NCBI RefSeq assembly: GCF_913054185.1
Contig: NZ_CAJXIV010000004.1
Span: 1-64,000, forward strand
Origin: an uncultured Shimia sp.
Lineage (GTDB): Bacteria > Pseudomonadota > Alphaproteobacteria > Rhodobacterales > Rhodobacteraceae
DNA: 64,000 nt
Direction of reading: 5' to 3'
Both the position numbers and the translations under genes were made by a program. The notes under the pieces are model-generated. The model worked only from the letters and a program-made list of their open reading frames with translations. It was not told the DNA's origin and did not search any database. Positions 1-7,801 of this stretch are shown here, one piece after another; within the stretch, counting starts at the first letter, position 1, and every line of letters begins with the position of its first letter.

Positions 1-603
1 AAAGCGGGGGCCTTGCCGGTCACCATTGGCGGGGATCATTCGATCAACATCCCCTGCATCAATGCGTTTGACGATCAGGGGCCTATCCACATTCTGCAGA
101 TCGACGCGCATCTGGATTTTGTTGATGAGCGCCACGGGGTGCGCTTTGGCCATGGCAACCCGATGCGGCGGGCGGCGGAAAAGGACTATGTCACCGGTTT
201 CACGCAAGTGGGCATTCGCAATGTCAGCTCCACTGCCAAAGAGGGCTACGCGGATGCGCGGGCTATGGGCAGCGACATCTTGAGCGTGCGACAGGCGCGC
301 AAGCTTGGGGCGGAGGCGTTGATCAATCGTATTCCCGAGGGCGCGCGGGTCTATGTGACGGTGGACATTGATGCTTTCTGCCCGTCAATCGCACCGGGGA
401 CAGGTACGCCCAGCCATGGAGGCTTTCTCTATTACGATGTGCTGGAGATGATGCAGGCGCTGGCCAAACAGCATGAGGTGGTTGGCATTGATCTTGTCGA
501 AGTGGCTCCGGATTATGACCCAACAGGCTCGACAGCCATCCTCGCAGCGCAGCTTTTACTCAACACATTGGGCTTTATTTTCCACGCCCGCGGTACGCGC
601 TGA
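1..603 (+). CDS. Ureohydrolase (agmatinase/guanidino-acid amidinohydrolase family), 5' truncated
   Basis: The reading frame is open from base 1, so the gene starts upstream of the window and about 200 C-terminal residues are visible. All Mn ligands of the arginase/agmatinase family are present: the His of GGDHS, the Asp-Ala-His-x-Asp set in IDAHLDF, and the two Asp of VDIDAF. The glycine-rich APGTGTPSHGG loop follows. These enzymes hydrolyse a guanidinium group to urea plus an amine. The usual DIDxLDP signature reads DIDAFCP here, so Leu-Asp is replaced by Phe-Cys at positions that are not metal ligands. The substrate (agmatine, guanidinobutyrate or another) cannot be told from this fragment. 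A second, canonical member lies at 53981-54940. Confidence 0.85.
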   Translation, partial: KAGALPVTIGGDHSINIPCINAFDDQGPIHILQIDAHLDFVDERHGVRFGHGNPMRRAAEKDYVTGFTQVGIRNVSSTAKEGYADARAMGSDILSVRQARKLGAEALINRIPEGARVYVTVDIDAFCPSIAPGTGTPSHGGFLYYDVLEMMQALAKQHEVVGIDLVEVAPDYDPTGSTAILAAQLLLNTLGFIFHARGTR

Positions 604-611
604 CCCGATTC

Positions 612-650
612 TTCTCCTTCTCAAAATATCTCGGGGGTGAATTGGCGCCG
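612..650 (+). repeat. Dispersed intergenic motif, copy 1
   Basis: A C-rich lead is followed by CAAAATATCTCGGGGGTG and AATTGGCGCCG, just after the stop of the ureohydrolase. Close relatives occur at 30053-30094, at 27272-27301 on the opposite strand, and in a shortened form at 35529-35555. All lie in intergenic DNA immediately 3' of a gene. The function is unknown. Confidence 0.5.
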
Positions 651-711
651 CTTGCGATCAACGCCATACGCCCTAAGTTAAGCACAAACATTTGTGACAG
701 GATGATCTCCC

Positions 712-1755
712 ATGAAAATGAACCCTTTGGGTCAAACCGGCATCGACGTGTCGGAGTTTTGCCTTGGTACCATGACCTTCGGCACACAAACCGATGAAGC
801 GGAGGCGCATCAGCAGATTGATATGTCGCTGGATGCGGGTATCAATTTTGTGGACGCGGCGGAGATGTATCCCGTCAACCCGGTAAGCCCTGAAACCCAA
901 GGCCGCACCGAAGAGATCATTGGCACGTGGTTTGCCAAGACAGGGCGGCGCAAAGATATGATCCTCGCGACCAAGCACTCCGGTGCAGGTTTGGCGCATG
1001 TTCGGGGTGGGGCGCAGATCTCCGCCAAGACCATTCCGGAAGCGATTGAAGGCTCGCTCAATCGGCTCCAGACCGATTATATCGACCTCTACCAGTTCCA
1101 CTGGCCCAACCGCGGCTCTTATATGTTCCGCCAAAACTGGGATTATGATCCGTCGGGCCAAAACAAGGCGGACACGCTGACGCATATGGGAGAGGTGCTG
1201 GAGGCCTTGCAGAAAGAGGTCGACAAAGGGCGTATTCGTGCCTTTGGGCTATCAAACGAAAGCACTTGGGGCACGGCGCAATGGCTACGGATGTCTGAAG
1301 ACAAAGGTGGGCCACGGGTGGCGTCGATTCAGAACGAGTATTCGCTGCTCTGTCGCATGGGAGACACCGATCTGGCGGAGCTTTGTGTGAATGAGGACGT
1401 TGGTTGGCTGGCATTTTCTCCGCTGGCCACCGGGTTGCTGACCGGAAAATATCAGGACGGCGCAACGCCAGACGGCTCGCGCAAATCAATCAACGGTGAT
1501 TTGGGAGGGCGGGTTGGCCCACGCGTGTTTGACGCGGTGCAGGCCTATTTGGACATCGCGGGCAAACACGGGCTGGATCCGGTGCATATGGCGATGGCCT
1601 TCACCGTGCAGCGGCCATTTATGTGCTCGTCGATTTTTGGGGCCACAACTGTGGATCAACTAAAGCACATTTTGGCAGGGGCTGATTTGCGACTGGGCGC
1701 AGAAGTGCTTAAAGACATCAGCGCCGCACATCGCGCGCATCCGATGCCGTATTAA
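712..1755 (+). CDS. Aldo/keto reductase (Tas/YajO-like)
   Basis: This 347-residue protein is an NAD(P)H-dependent oxidoreductase with the AKR (beta/alpha)8 barrel. The catalytic tetrad is visible: Asp and Tyr in FVDAAEMYP, Lys in ILATKHSG and His in YQFHWPNR. The N-terminal GLGT-type cofactor strand appears as FCLGTMTFG, and the inserted segment after the Tyr (PVNPVSPETQGRTEEI) is typical of the E. coli Tas group. The start is supported by AGGA about nine bases upstream. The natural substrate is not predictable. The neighbouring small membrane protein begins 17 bases downstream and may be co-transcribed. Confidence 0.88.
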   Translation: MKMNPLGQTGIDVSEFCLGTMTFGTQTDEAEAHQQIDMSLDAGINFVDAAEMYPVNPVSPETQGRTEEIIGTWFAKTGRRKDMILATKHSGAGLAHVRGGAQISAKTIPEAIEGSLNRLQTDYIDLYQFHWPNRGSYMFRQNWDYDPSGQNKADTLTHMGEVLEALQKEVDKGRIRAFGLSNESTWGTAQWLRMSEDKGGPRVASIQNEYSLLCRMGDTDLAELCVNEDVGWLAFSPLATGLLTGKYQDGATPDGSRKSINGDLGGRVGPRVFDAVQAYLDIAGKHGLDPVHMAMAFTVQRPFMCSSIFGATTVDQLKHILAGADLRLGAEVLKDISAAHRAHPMPY

Positions 1756-1771
1756 CTCCGTCAGGACAGAC

Positions 1772-2275
1772 ATGACCACGCAAGACACTTCGGACCTCCC
1801 AGAGGTTCTGGCCACCATCACCGCTTCCCCTATGCGCCGCCTGTTTGGCCTCGCGACTTTGTCTGTTTTGGGGGGCGTGTTGATCTACATTGCCCTGACA
1901 ACAGCGCCTGCGCTGCACTGGCGGATGTTTCTGTTGGTCCTGGGCGGGTTGGTGCTTTGGTTGGCAGATGCCACCCGTCGGGCGACGGAGCACCGCATTG
2001 AGCTTACTCACCAGGGTCTTCGCAGCACGTCAGGTGAGATGATTGCACCGCTGGACAATATTGCCGCGATCAAAGTTGGCATGTTTGATCTCAAACCGTC
2101 CAATGGCTTTACGGTGCACCTTAAAAAGCCCCGGTCGCGCAAGTGGCAACCGGGGCTTTGGTGGGCGTTTGGCCGTCGGGTGGGCATTGGCGGCGTAACA
2201 CCCGGATCTGAGGCAAAGTCTATGGCTCAGATCATTGAAGCACTGATGGCGGAGCGGAGTCAAACCGAGGGGTAA
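1772..2275 (+). CDS. Small membrane protein with a soluble C-terminal domain
   Basis: The protein has 167 residues. Two hydrophobic segments (about residues 25-45 and 50-70) are followed by about 95 polar residues with alternating beta-like pattern (GLRSTSGEMIAPL, GFTVHLKK), resembling a bacterial PH-like domain. I do not recognise a named family. It follows the aldo/keto reductase with AGGACAGAC as ribosome-binding site and converges on the TadE-like operon. Its coding sequence contains a perfect 11-base inverted repeat (2125-2159) that looks like a terminator on the opposite strand. Confidence 0.7.
   Translation: MTTQDTSDLPEVLATITASPMRRLFGLATLSVLGGVLIYIALTTAPALHWRMFLLVLGGLVLWLADATRRATEHRIELTHQGLRSTSGEMIAPLDNIAAIKVGMFDLKPSNGFTVHLKKPRSRKWQPGLWWAFGRRVGIGGVTPGSEAKSMAQIIEALMAERSQTEG
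2125..2159 (-). terminator. Candidate terminator of the TadG/TadE operon, embedded in the opposing gene
   Basis: Perfect 11-base arms AAAGCCCCGGT (2125-2135) and ACCGGGGCTTT (2149-2159) are separated by 13 bases. Read on the minus strand the hairpin ends in five T. It lies about 145 bases beyond the stop of the last minus-strand TadE gene and inside the plus-strand gene 1772-2275. Confidence 0.45.
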
Positions 2276-2282
2276 AGGCTCC

Positions 2283-2297
2283 GCGCTGCAACAGCGC
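2283..2297. terminator. Hairpin between convergent genes
   Basis: GCGCTG-CAA-CAGCGC is a perfect six-pair hairpin in the 27-base gap between two convergent genes. No T-run follows on either strand, so intrinsic termination is uncertain. Confidence 0.3.
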
Positions 2298-2302
2298 CTG
2301 TC

Positions 2303-2890
2303 TTAGCTGTTGCTCCAGGCCAATTGTGGCGCAAAGCGGGGGCGGGTGAACACAAATGTCTCGATATCCATGTTCAGCGCGCTTTCTTCACCGTAGGGGC
2401 GCTTGCCATTCCAGCCGGCTAGAATTGGCGGCGAATAATGAGCCGATGTTTCCACAACGATCAAACTTTCGCCGTCCACCAGGACTGGCAATTTGCCCTT
2501 CATCGCTTCAAACTCTGATGCCGTGATGCCGCTGCCACTGCCATTACTGCGAGACCAAGACAGTTCATAGTCGCCGGAAACCGGGCTCCAAAACACATGA
2601 CTCACAGTGAGCGTGTGCTCGCTACGAACTGTGGAGATTTCCTCCAATACGGCGTGCACACCATCAAGGTAATCTGCGTTTACGGCGGTGGTTTCGCGCG
2701 ACAACATGTCGGATACGGCAAATGCGGCTTTCTCCGTGGTCGACTTTGCGCGGTAGGCGTCAAAGATGTTCATCATGACAAACAGACAGAACAGCAGGGT
2801 CGGGAAAATGATTGCAGATTCGACTGCAACAGAGCCCGAGGCGTCCTTGCGGAACGTCGCAAGAGATTTGCGTAGGTTCATTACAGACAT
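2303..2890 (-). CDS. TadE/TadG-like pilus-associated protein (second TadE-like)
   Basis: 195 residues. A short basic N-terminus (RKDASGSVAVESAI) leads into one hydrophobic segment (about residues 25-45, IIFPTLLFCLFVMMNIFDAY), the classic TadE topology in which the Glu of AVE lies at the membrane border. The rest is predicted extracytoplasmic. TadE-like pseudopilins associate with Flp pilus secretion systems. It is the last gene of a three-gene minus-strand operon, four bases after the previous stop. The main tad/cpa locus is not in this window. Confidence 0.75.
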   Translation of the reverse strand: MSVMNLRKSLATFRKDASGSVAVESAIIFPTLLFCLFVMMNIFDAYRAKSTTEKAAFAVSDMLSRETTAVNADYLDGVHAVLEEISTVRSEHTLTVSHVFWSPVSGDYELSWSRSNGSGSGITASEFEAMKGKLPVLVDGESLIVVETSAHYSPPILAGWNGKRPYGEESALNMDIETFVFTRPRFAPQLAWSNS

Positions 2891-2893
2891 GGA

Positions 2894-3439
2894 TCAACGA
2901 GGCTCCTGAACAAAGGTGTTTTCAACAACTAAGGCGTACTCGCCCTCGCTGTTGCGGACGGCGACCGGCACAAACAAGGCGCCGGGGAAGATGGCCTGAA
3001 CCGAGGCGCAGGCCCGCACGAACATCATCTCATTGGCTGCGCCATCGTCAAAGCGTACCACTGGATCAACGGTTGCGTTGTCTTCGTGCAACGTGCCGCA
3101 GGTGCTGGCCTCAGGCACTTCGGTCCAATTGCGAGGGTCGCGTTGGAACATCTGCAGAGACAGATTGTTTGTGCAATCCGGGATGACGCTGGCCTGATCG
3201 CAAATTTGCTGGACCAGTTCATCGTGGGACGGTGCATGCCCAGTGGAGAGGCGAATGTCGCGCACCGCCACATCAAGTGACCTTTCCAGATAAGCGTAAC
3301 GCAGGGACATCAAGCCAAGTTCGGCGGATGCCAGGAAAACGCTCAAGTAGAAGGGTACCATGATGACAAAGTCGACCGTGACGGCACCATCTTCCTTGCG
3401 CAGGATTGAGCGGGCTTTTTTGAGAACCGTATGGATCAT
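2894..3439 (-). CDS. TadE-like pilus-associated protein (first TadE-like)
   Basis: 181 residues with the same architecture as its neighbour: a charged start (RSILRKEDGAVTVDFV), one membrane segment near residues 22-42 and an exported remainder. Three to four cysteines in the exported half (ICDQ, PDCTN, STCG) could form disulfides. Its ATG overlaps the stop of the upstream VWA gene by four bases (ATGA), indicating translational coupling. Confidence 0.75.
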   Translation of the reverse strand: MIHTVLKKARSILRKEDGAVTVDFVIMVPFYLSVFLASAELGLMSLRYAYLERSLDVAVRDIRLSTGHAPSHDELVQQICDQASVIPDCTNNLSLQMFQRDPRNWTEVPEASTCGTLHEDNATVDPVVRFDDGAANEMMFVRACASVQAIFPGALFVPVAVRNSEGEYALVVENTFVQEPR

Positions 3440-5292
3440 TGGATCAACCTCAGCTGACGGATGGATGTTGCGATGGCGGCAAAGGCGTCGCGGATTTCGA
3501 GGCCCTGCACGTCGAAGTAGTGGCTGTCAGAGCTGGCGCAGTCTTTGAGAACCACACGCGCTGCATCAGGTGCTTCGAAACCAATTGCGAAGACAATGAC
3601 GCCTTGTTCTTTGGCGGCCTCACAAACGCTGCGGGTGCGGGCGTCTTTGGTGCCGTAGCCCACATCGTCGATCACCGGGTAATACCATTCGTTCCGAGCG
3701 GCACTTTCGCCCATCAGAGGACCATAGATATTGTCGGCCACGTATTTCGGTGTCGTGTAGGCCCACAGGTCTGCATAGGACAGAACTTTGGCTTCGCCTG
3801 GTTCGTTCACTGTCACGGTTTTTTTGATCTTGTAGTACCGCTTGCAGCTGCCGTTGCGACGATAAGACCGACACACGTCCGAGTTCACAGTTTCCGTGGT
3901 CTCGTAGCTGCCTTCGCCATAGGCGTGGTCTTTGTACTTGTACTGCGACGGCCAGAAATAGATCGGTTCATTGTAGATGCCGTCATTGTCGTCGTCCCAT
4001 TCGTCTTCACCGAGATAGATCGAATAGAAGTCTTCTTGCGCGTTGTACCAAACGTTGGAGTCATCGTAACGGTAGTTTTCGGTCACAAAGTGCTGACGCG
4101 TGTTTTGACCATCCGACATCAGGACCACAATTTTCAAAGATTCATTGCTGCCGTAGTCATATGGGCGTCCCTCAAACACATTGGAAATGGTGCCTGTGTC
4201 TCCATCGGTGCTGTCGATCATGCTTGAGACCACCGGTTGAAATGCCGGATCAAGCAGGGCGGTGCCCCATTTCATGCCGGTGTCGATGGAGGTGTTGCCT
4301 TTGGCAAAAAAGCTGTCGATGTAGTTCTTCAACGCCTGTGTGTCGTTCTGCATCAGCGCCAATTCACGAGAGCTCTCTTGTCGGCAATCGATGTAGCTAT
4401 CGTTGACCACAGAATTGCTGGAGCGATTGTCGTACTCGCTGCTGCTCCAGGTGAAGTGAAGCGTGCGATCGTATGTATCGGTTGGGGAGATAGAGTTGGT
4501 GTTGTAATCTGCGGCACTAAAATTCAGACAATTTGCAACCGGGTTTTCACCCTGGGTTTGCAACGCTGCCATAACTTCGTCCGGGGCAGATACCTGCGCG
4601 GAGTAGGGGACAATCGAGATCGACATGGTGGCGTCCTCGGTGTTGTCGTCCATGGTCTGCACAAACTCTTTTGCGGCAATCTTCAGGTTGCTCAAGCGAC
4701 TGTTGTTGCCCATTGAGCCGGACACATCGAGCACCATCGAAATTTCGATGTTGCCGATACGCTCCTCTGCGGTGCCACTTGCGCCGATGGTCAGGCTGGT
4801 GCGTGCGGGGAGCTTGGTTGCCAGTCCTTGTGCTTCAGCGCTGGTGTATACGTCTCCGGCGGGTTGCTCGGGCCGCAGCGTGTCGAAGTCCCGTCCAACC
4901 GTGCTGTACACGAGGTTGGATTCGATTTGTGCCGTTGCGCTCACACTGCGATGGTTGAGGGACTGGGACACGGTCACTTCGTTGAGCGTGTGTGCAACGC
5001 CTGCCTTGTCAAAGTAATCCGCTACAACCACATCGGCGGCGCGCGTTTGATCCAGATCCGCGGCGGCCAAAATGGCGCGATCCAATGTGTGCTGCAGCTG
5101 TGTGCGCCGCATTTCTGCGAGCATGATGTCGGCGCCAATGCCACCAATCATGATCATCATAATGATGAGAAAAACGCTAAAGCCGACCATGACACCGTCT
5201 TCTTCCTTGCGGAAACGGTGTGTGCCCAACCGCCAAAGGGCCTTTGGCAGGGGCGTAACAGGTGGCCTTTTCGGTGCCTGAAACTGTTTCAT
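3436..5292 (-). CDS. TadG-like protein with von Willebrand factor A domain
   Basis: About 618 residues. A basic N-terminus with RKEEDGVMVGFS precedes a single membrane segment (about residues 38-58, FLIIMMIMIGGIGADIML) typical of TadG. A VWA domain follows, with the MIDAS motif VLDVSGSMG near residue 187; further VWA signatures are FVQTMDDN and IVVLMSDGQNT. A long Tyr/Asp-rich insertion (YRYDDSNVWYN, DDDNDGIY) sits in the VWA domain. The longer frame begins at 5316, but AGAGAGG lies eight bases before the ATG at 5292. TadG-type proteins act in Flp pilus assembly or surface adhesion. It heads a three-gene operon. Confidence 0.8.
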   Translation of the reverse strand: MKQFQAPKRPPVTPLPKALWRLGTHRFRKEEDGVMVGFSVFLIIMMIMIGGIGADIMLAEMRRTQLQHTLDRAILAAADLDQTRAADVVVADYFDKAGVAHTLNEVTVSQSLNHRSVSATAQIESNLVYSTVGRDFDTLRPEQPAGDVYTSAEAQGLATKLPARTSLTIGASGTAEERIGNIEISMVLDVSGSMGNNSRLSNLKIAAKEFVQTMDDNTEDATMSISIVPYSAQVSAPDEVMAALQTQGENPVANCLNFSAADYNTNSISPTDTYDRTLHFTWSSSEYDNRSSNSVVNDSYIDCRQESSRELALMQNDTQALKNYIDSFFAKGNTSIDTGMKWGTALLDPAFQPVVSSMIDSTDGDTGTISNVFEGRPYDYGSNESLKIVVLMSDGQNTRQHFVTENYRYDDSNVWYNAQEDFYSIYLGEDEWDDDNDGIYNEPIYFWPSQYKYKDHAYGEGSYETTETVNSDVCRSYRRNGSCKRYYKIKKTVTVNEPGEAKVLSYADLWAYTTPKYVADNIYGPLMGESAARNEWYYPVIDDVGYGTKDARTRSVCEAAKEQGVIVFAIGFEAPDAARVVLKDCASSDSHYFDVQGLEIRDAFAAIATSIRQLRLIQ

Positions 5293-5620
5293 TTTACATA
5301 CCTCTCTGCGACACACCCGACATGGGACTCCCCGTCTCCAGACGGTCTGCGTCGCAAATTCTTATTTCAATGGATTGGGGCGCAATTGGGGCGAAACCTA
5401 GCAGTTCGTTAGGCGATGATTAAGATTTTTCTCAATTATTGCAGATGGTTGGATACAGTTCTGGCCGCTTGGGGGCTTCTGTTTCCAAGATGGAGACAGA
5501 GACAAGTTATGGTGTTGCGAATTTTCAACTGTTATCTTTGCGGCTGTTATGACCTTACTCATACTTAAGTCGGTAAGTGTGGCAGTGAGTCGCAGTGTGT
5601 TGCTTGTCGGGAGGATAATG
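5293..5620. other. Divergent intergenic region between the TadG operon and glutamate dehydrogenase
   Basis: About 330 bases with no gene I can support. The middle (5400-5560) is AT-rich compared with the surroundings and probably carries both promoters. I see no riboswitch or terminator. Confidence 0.5.
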
Positions 5621-7051
5621 ATGAGCGCTATTAAAGAACCGAGTTTTCGGGAAAGTGTTGACCTAATGTTCAATCGCGCGGTGGCGCTGATGGACTTGCC
5701 ACCGGGCTTGGAAGAAAAAATTCGCGTGTGTAACGCGACCTACACCGTGCGCTTTGGGGTACGTTTGCGCGGGCAAATCCAAACGTTCACGGGCTATCGG
5801 TCTGTGCACTCAGAGCACATGGAGCCTGTCAAAGGTGGTATCCGTTTTGCGCCTAGTGTGAACCAGAACGAAGTCGAAGCACTGGCGGCATTGATGACGT
5901 ACAAATGTGCGCTTGTGGAAGCGCCGTTTGGTGGGTCCAAAGGTGGGCTGTGCATTGATCCGCGTAAATACGACGAACATGAGTTGGAACGCATCACGCG
6001 CCGCTTTGCTTATGAGTTGGCCAAGCGTGATCTGATCCACCCATCGCAAAACGTGCCCGCGCCTGACATGGGCACCGGCGAGCGTGAGATGGCCTGGATT
6101 GCAGACCAATACGCGCGCATGAACACCACAGACATCAATGCGCGCGCCTGTGTCACTGGCAAACCGCTTAACGCGGGGGGGATTTCTGGTCGTGTCGAAG
6201 CGACCGGCCGGGGCGTGCAGTATGCGCTGCAAGAGTTCTTCCGGGATGAGCGTGGCGTTGCAAAGGCAGGCTTGGAAGGCACGCTTGATGGCAAGCGCGT
6301 CATTGTGCAGGGTCTCGGCAATGTGGGTTTCCACGCGGCGAAGTTCCTGTCGGATGAAGACGGATCAAAGATCGTCGGCGTTATTGAGCGCGATGGTGCG
6401 CTATACAACGAAGACGGCATTGACGTTGACGCGGTGCAGCAGTGGCTGGCCAAACATGGTGGTGTGTCCGGGTACCCGGATGCAACCTACACCCGCGAAG
6501 GCGGCAAAGTGTTGGAAGAGGCCTGTGACATCCTTATTCCGGCGGCGCTGGAAGGGGTGATCAACATGGAGAATGCGGCGCGCATTCAGGCCCCGTTGAT
6601 CATTGAAGCTGCGAACGGTCCGGTGACTGCCGGGGCGGATGATATCCTGCGCAAAAAGGGCACCGTGATCATTCCCGATATGTATGCCAACGCCGGTGGT
6701 GTGACCGTGTCCTACTTTGAGTGGGTCAAAAACCTCAGCCACATCCGCTTTGGCCGCATGCAGCGTCGCCAGGAAGAGGCGCGTCACCAGTTGGTGGTGG
6801 ATGAGCTTGAGCAGATCAGTCAAGCGCTGGGCAACCAGTACAGTTTGACCGACAGATTTAAGCAGAAGTATCTGCGTGGGGCGGATGAGCTGGAGCTTGT
6901 GCGGTCTGGGCTTGATGACACCATGCGCATTGCCTATCAATCTATGCGAGATGTGTGGCACGACCGTGCCGATGTAGAGGATTTGCGCACAGCGGCCTAC
7001 CTCGTGTCGATTGAGAAGGTGGCAGCCAGCTATCGCGCAAAAGGACTTTGA
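5621..7051 (+). CDS. Glutamate dehydrogenase (Glu/Leu/Phe/Val dehydrogenase family)
   Basis: 476 residues. The enzyme interconverts glutamate and 2-oxoglutarate plus ammonia with NAD(P). Visible signatures are PVKGGIRFAP for substrate binding, the catalytic-lysine region KCALVEAPFGGSKGG, PAPDMGTGE, and a Rossmann motif VQGLGNVGFHAAKF near residue 227. The length fits the short hexameric class. A longer in-frame start exists at 5549, but GGGAGGA at 5609-5615 sits six bases before the ATG at 5621 and only three before the ATG at 5618. The cofactor preference cannot be decided by eye. Its stop overlaps the start of the next gene. Confidence 0.92.
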   Translation: MSAIKEPSFRESVDLMFNRAVALMDLPPGLEEKIRVCNATYTVRFGVRLRGQIQTFTGYRSVHSEHMEPVKGGIRFAPSVNQNEVEALAALMTYKCALVEAPFGGSKGGLCIDPRKYDEHELERITRRFAYELAKRDLIHPSQNVPAPDMGTGEREMAWIADQYARMNTTDINARACVTGKPLNAGGISGRVEATGRGVQYALQEFFRDERGVAKAGLEGTLDGKRVIVQGLGNVGFHAAKFLSDEDGSKIVGVIERDGALYNEDGIDVDAVQQWLAKHGGVSGYPDATYTREGGKVLEEACDILIPAALEGVINMENAARIQAPLIIEAANGPVTAGADDILRKKGTVIIPDMYANAGGVTVSYFEWVKNLSHIRFGRMQRRQEEARHQLVVDELEQISQALGNQYSLTDRFKQKYLRGADELELVRSGLDDTMRIAYQSMRDVWHDRADVEDLRTAAYLVSIEKVAASYRAKGL

Positions 7052-7638
7052 TGGTTGATTTGACGATTGGCTGCCGGTGTGGGCAGTTTGGTGCAAAACT
7101 AAAAAATGTGAGCCCGAAAACGGGCTCACATGTGCAATGTCACTGCAAAGATTGTCAGGCTGGCGCACATGCGCTGGGTGCGGAAGAGACGCTTTTGCCG
7201 CGTGGTGGCTCTGATATCTTTCAGACCATTCCCGCAAATTTGGAACTCACCAAGGGTCAGGATCATCTGGCCTGCCTGCGGTTGTCACCCAAAGGGCTTA
7301 TGCGGTGGTACGCAAGCTGCTGTAACACGCCGGTGTTCAACACGTTGGGTGGCACGAAGTTGGCTTTTATTGGTGTGTCGGTACCGACGATGCAAGGCGA
7401 CGGTGTTGGCAAGGCCATCGGTAAGGTGATTGCAGTGGTGCAGACCAAGGATGCGCCGTTTGGCACGGAACCTCTCAAGGATTACGGGTTCAACAAAGCT
7501 GGATTTAATGTGTTGGCGCGGCATTTTGGGGCGCTGATGCGCGGCCAGGTGAAGGACAATCCATTGTTTGAGGGTGGCGCGCCTGTCGTGGAACCTCGTG
7601 TGTTAAGTAAGGCAGAGCGCAAAGCGGCGACACCTTAA
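7051..7638 (+). CDS. DUF6151-like, GFA-related zinc protein
   Basis: 195 residues. The N-terminal CRCGQF and CHCKDCQ cysteine/histidine clusters match the zinc-binding layout of glutathione-dependent formaldehyde-activating (GFA) relatives. The conserved blocks GGSDIFQT, GQDHLACLRL, KGLMRWYASCCNTP and FIGVSV fit the DUF6151 family as I remember it. The start is an ATG overlapping the gdh stop (TGATG), which suggests coupling to glutamate dehydrogenase. The biochemical role is unknown. A perfect 11-base inverted repeat lies inside its first 30 codons. Confidence 0.75.
   Translation: MVDLTIGCRCGQFGAKLKNVSPKTGSHVQCHCKDCQAGAHALGAEETLLPRGGSDIFQTIPANLELTKGQDHLACLRLSPKGLMRWYASCCNTPVFNTLGGTKLAFIGVSVPTMQGDGVGKAIGKVIAVVQTKDAPFGTEPLKDYGFNKAGFNVLARHFGALMRGQVKDNPLFEGGAPVVEPRVLSKAERKAATP
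7106..7131 (-). terminator. Terminator-shaped hairpin inside a coding region
   Basis: ATGTGAGCCCG (7106-7116), AAAA, then CGGGCTCACAT (7121-7131) is a perfect 11-pair stem with a four-base loop. Six A precede it on the plus strand, so on the minus strand it is followed by six T. It lies 55 bases into the DUF6151-like gene, and no minus-strand gene ends there. Confidence 0.4.
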
Positions 7639-7680
7639 GCAAGCCTTGTAGAACTTCTCCAAAACCCTGATTGCAATTGA

Positions 7681-7711
7681 CCGTTTAGCGACGCATTCTG
7701 TCGCTAAGCGG
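7681..7711. promoter_or_regulatory. Inverted repeat upstream of soxB
   Basis: CCGTTTAGCGAC (7681-7692) and GTCGCTAAGCGG (7700-7711) pair along all 12 positions with one G-T, around a seven-base centre. No T-run follows. It sits about 90 bases before soxB, so it could be an operator for the sarcosine operon or the terminator remnant of the gdh operon. Confidence 0.45.
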
Positions 7712-7801
7712 CCATCCTTGCGCGGAAATTATGCGCCTGATGTCAGGAGGTCGTGTCGGATTTGAAGGCACACCTTCACTGGGTAATCAGGGGACAAAAA
7801 C

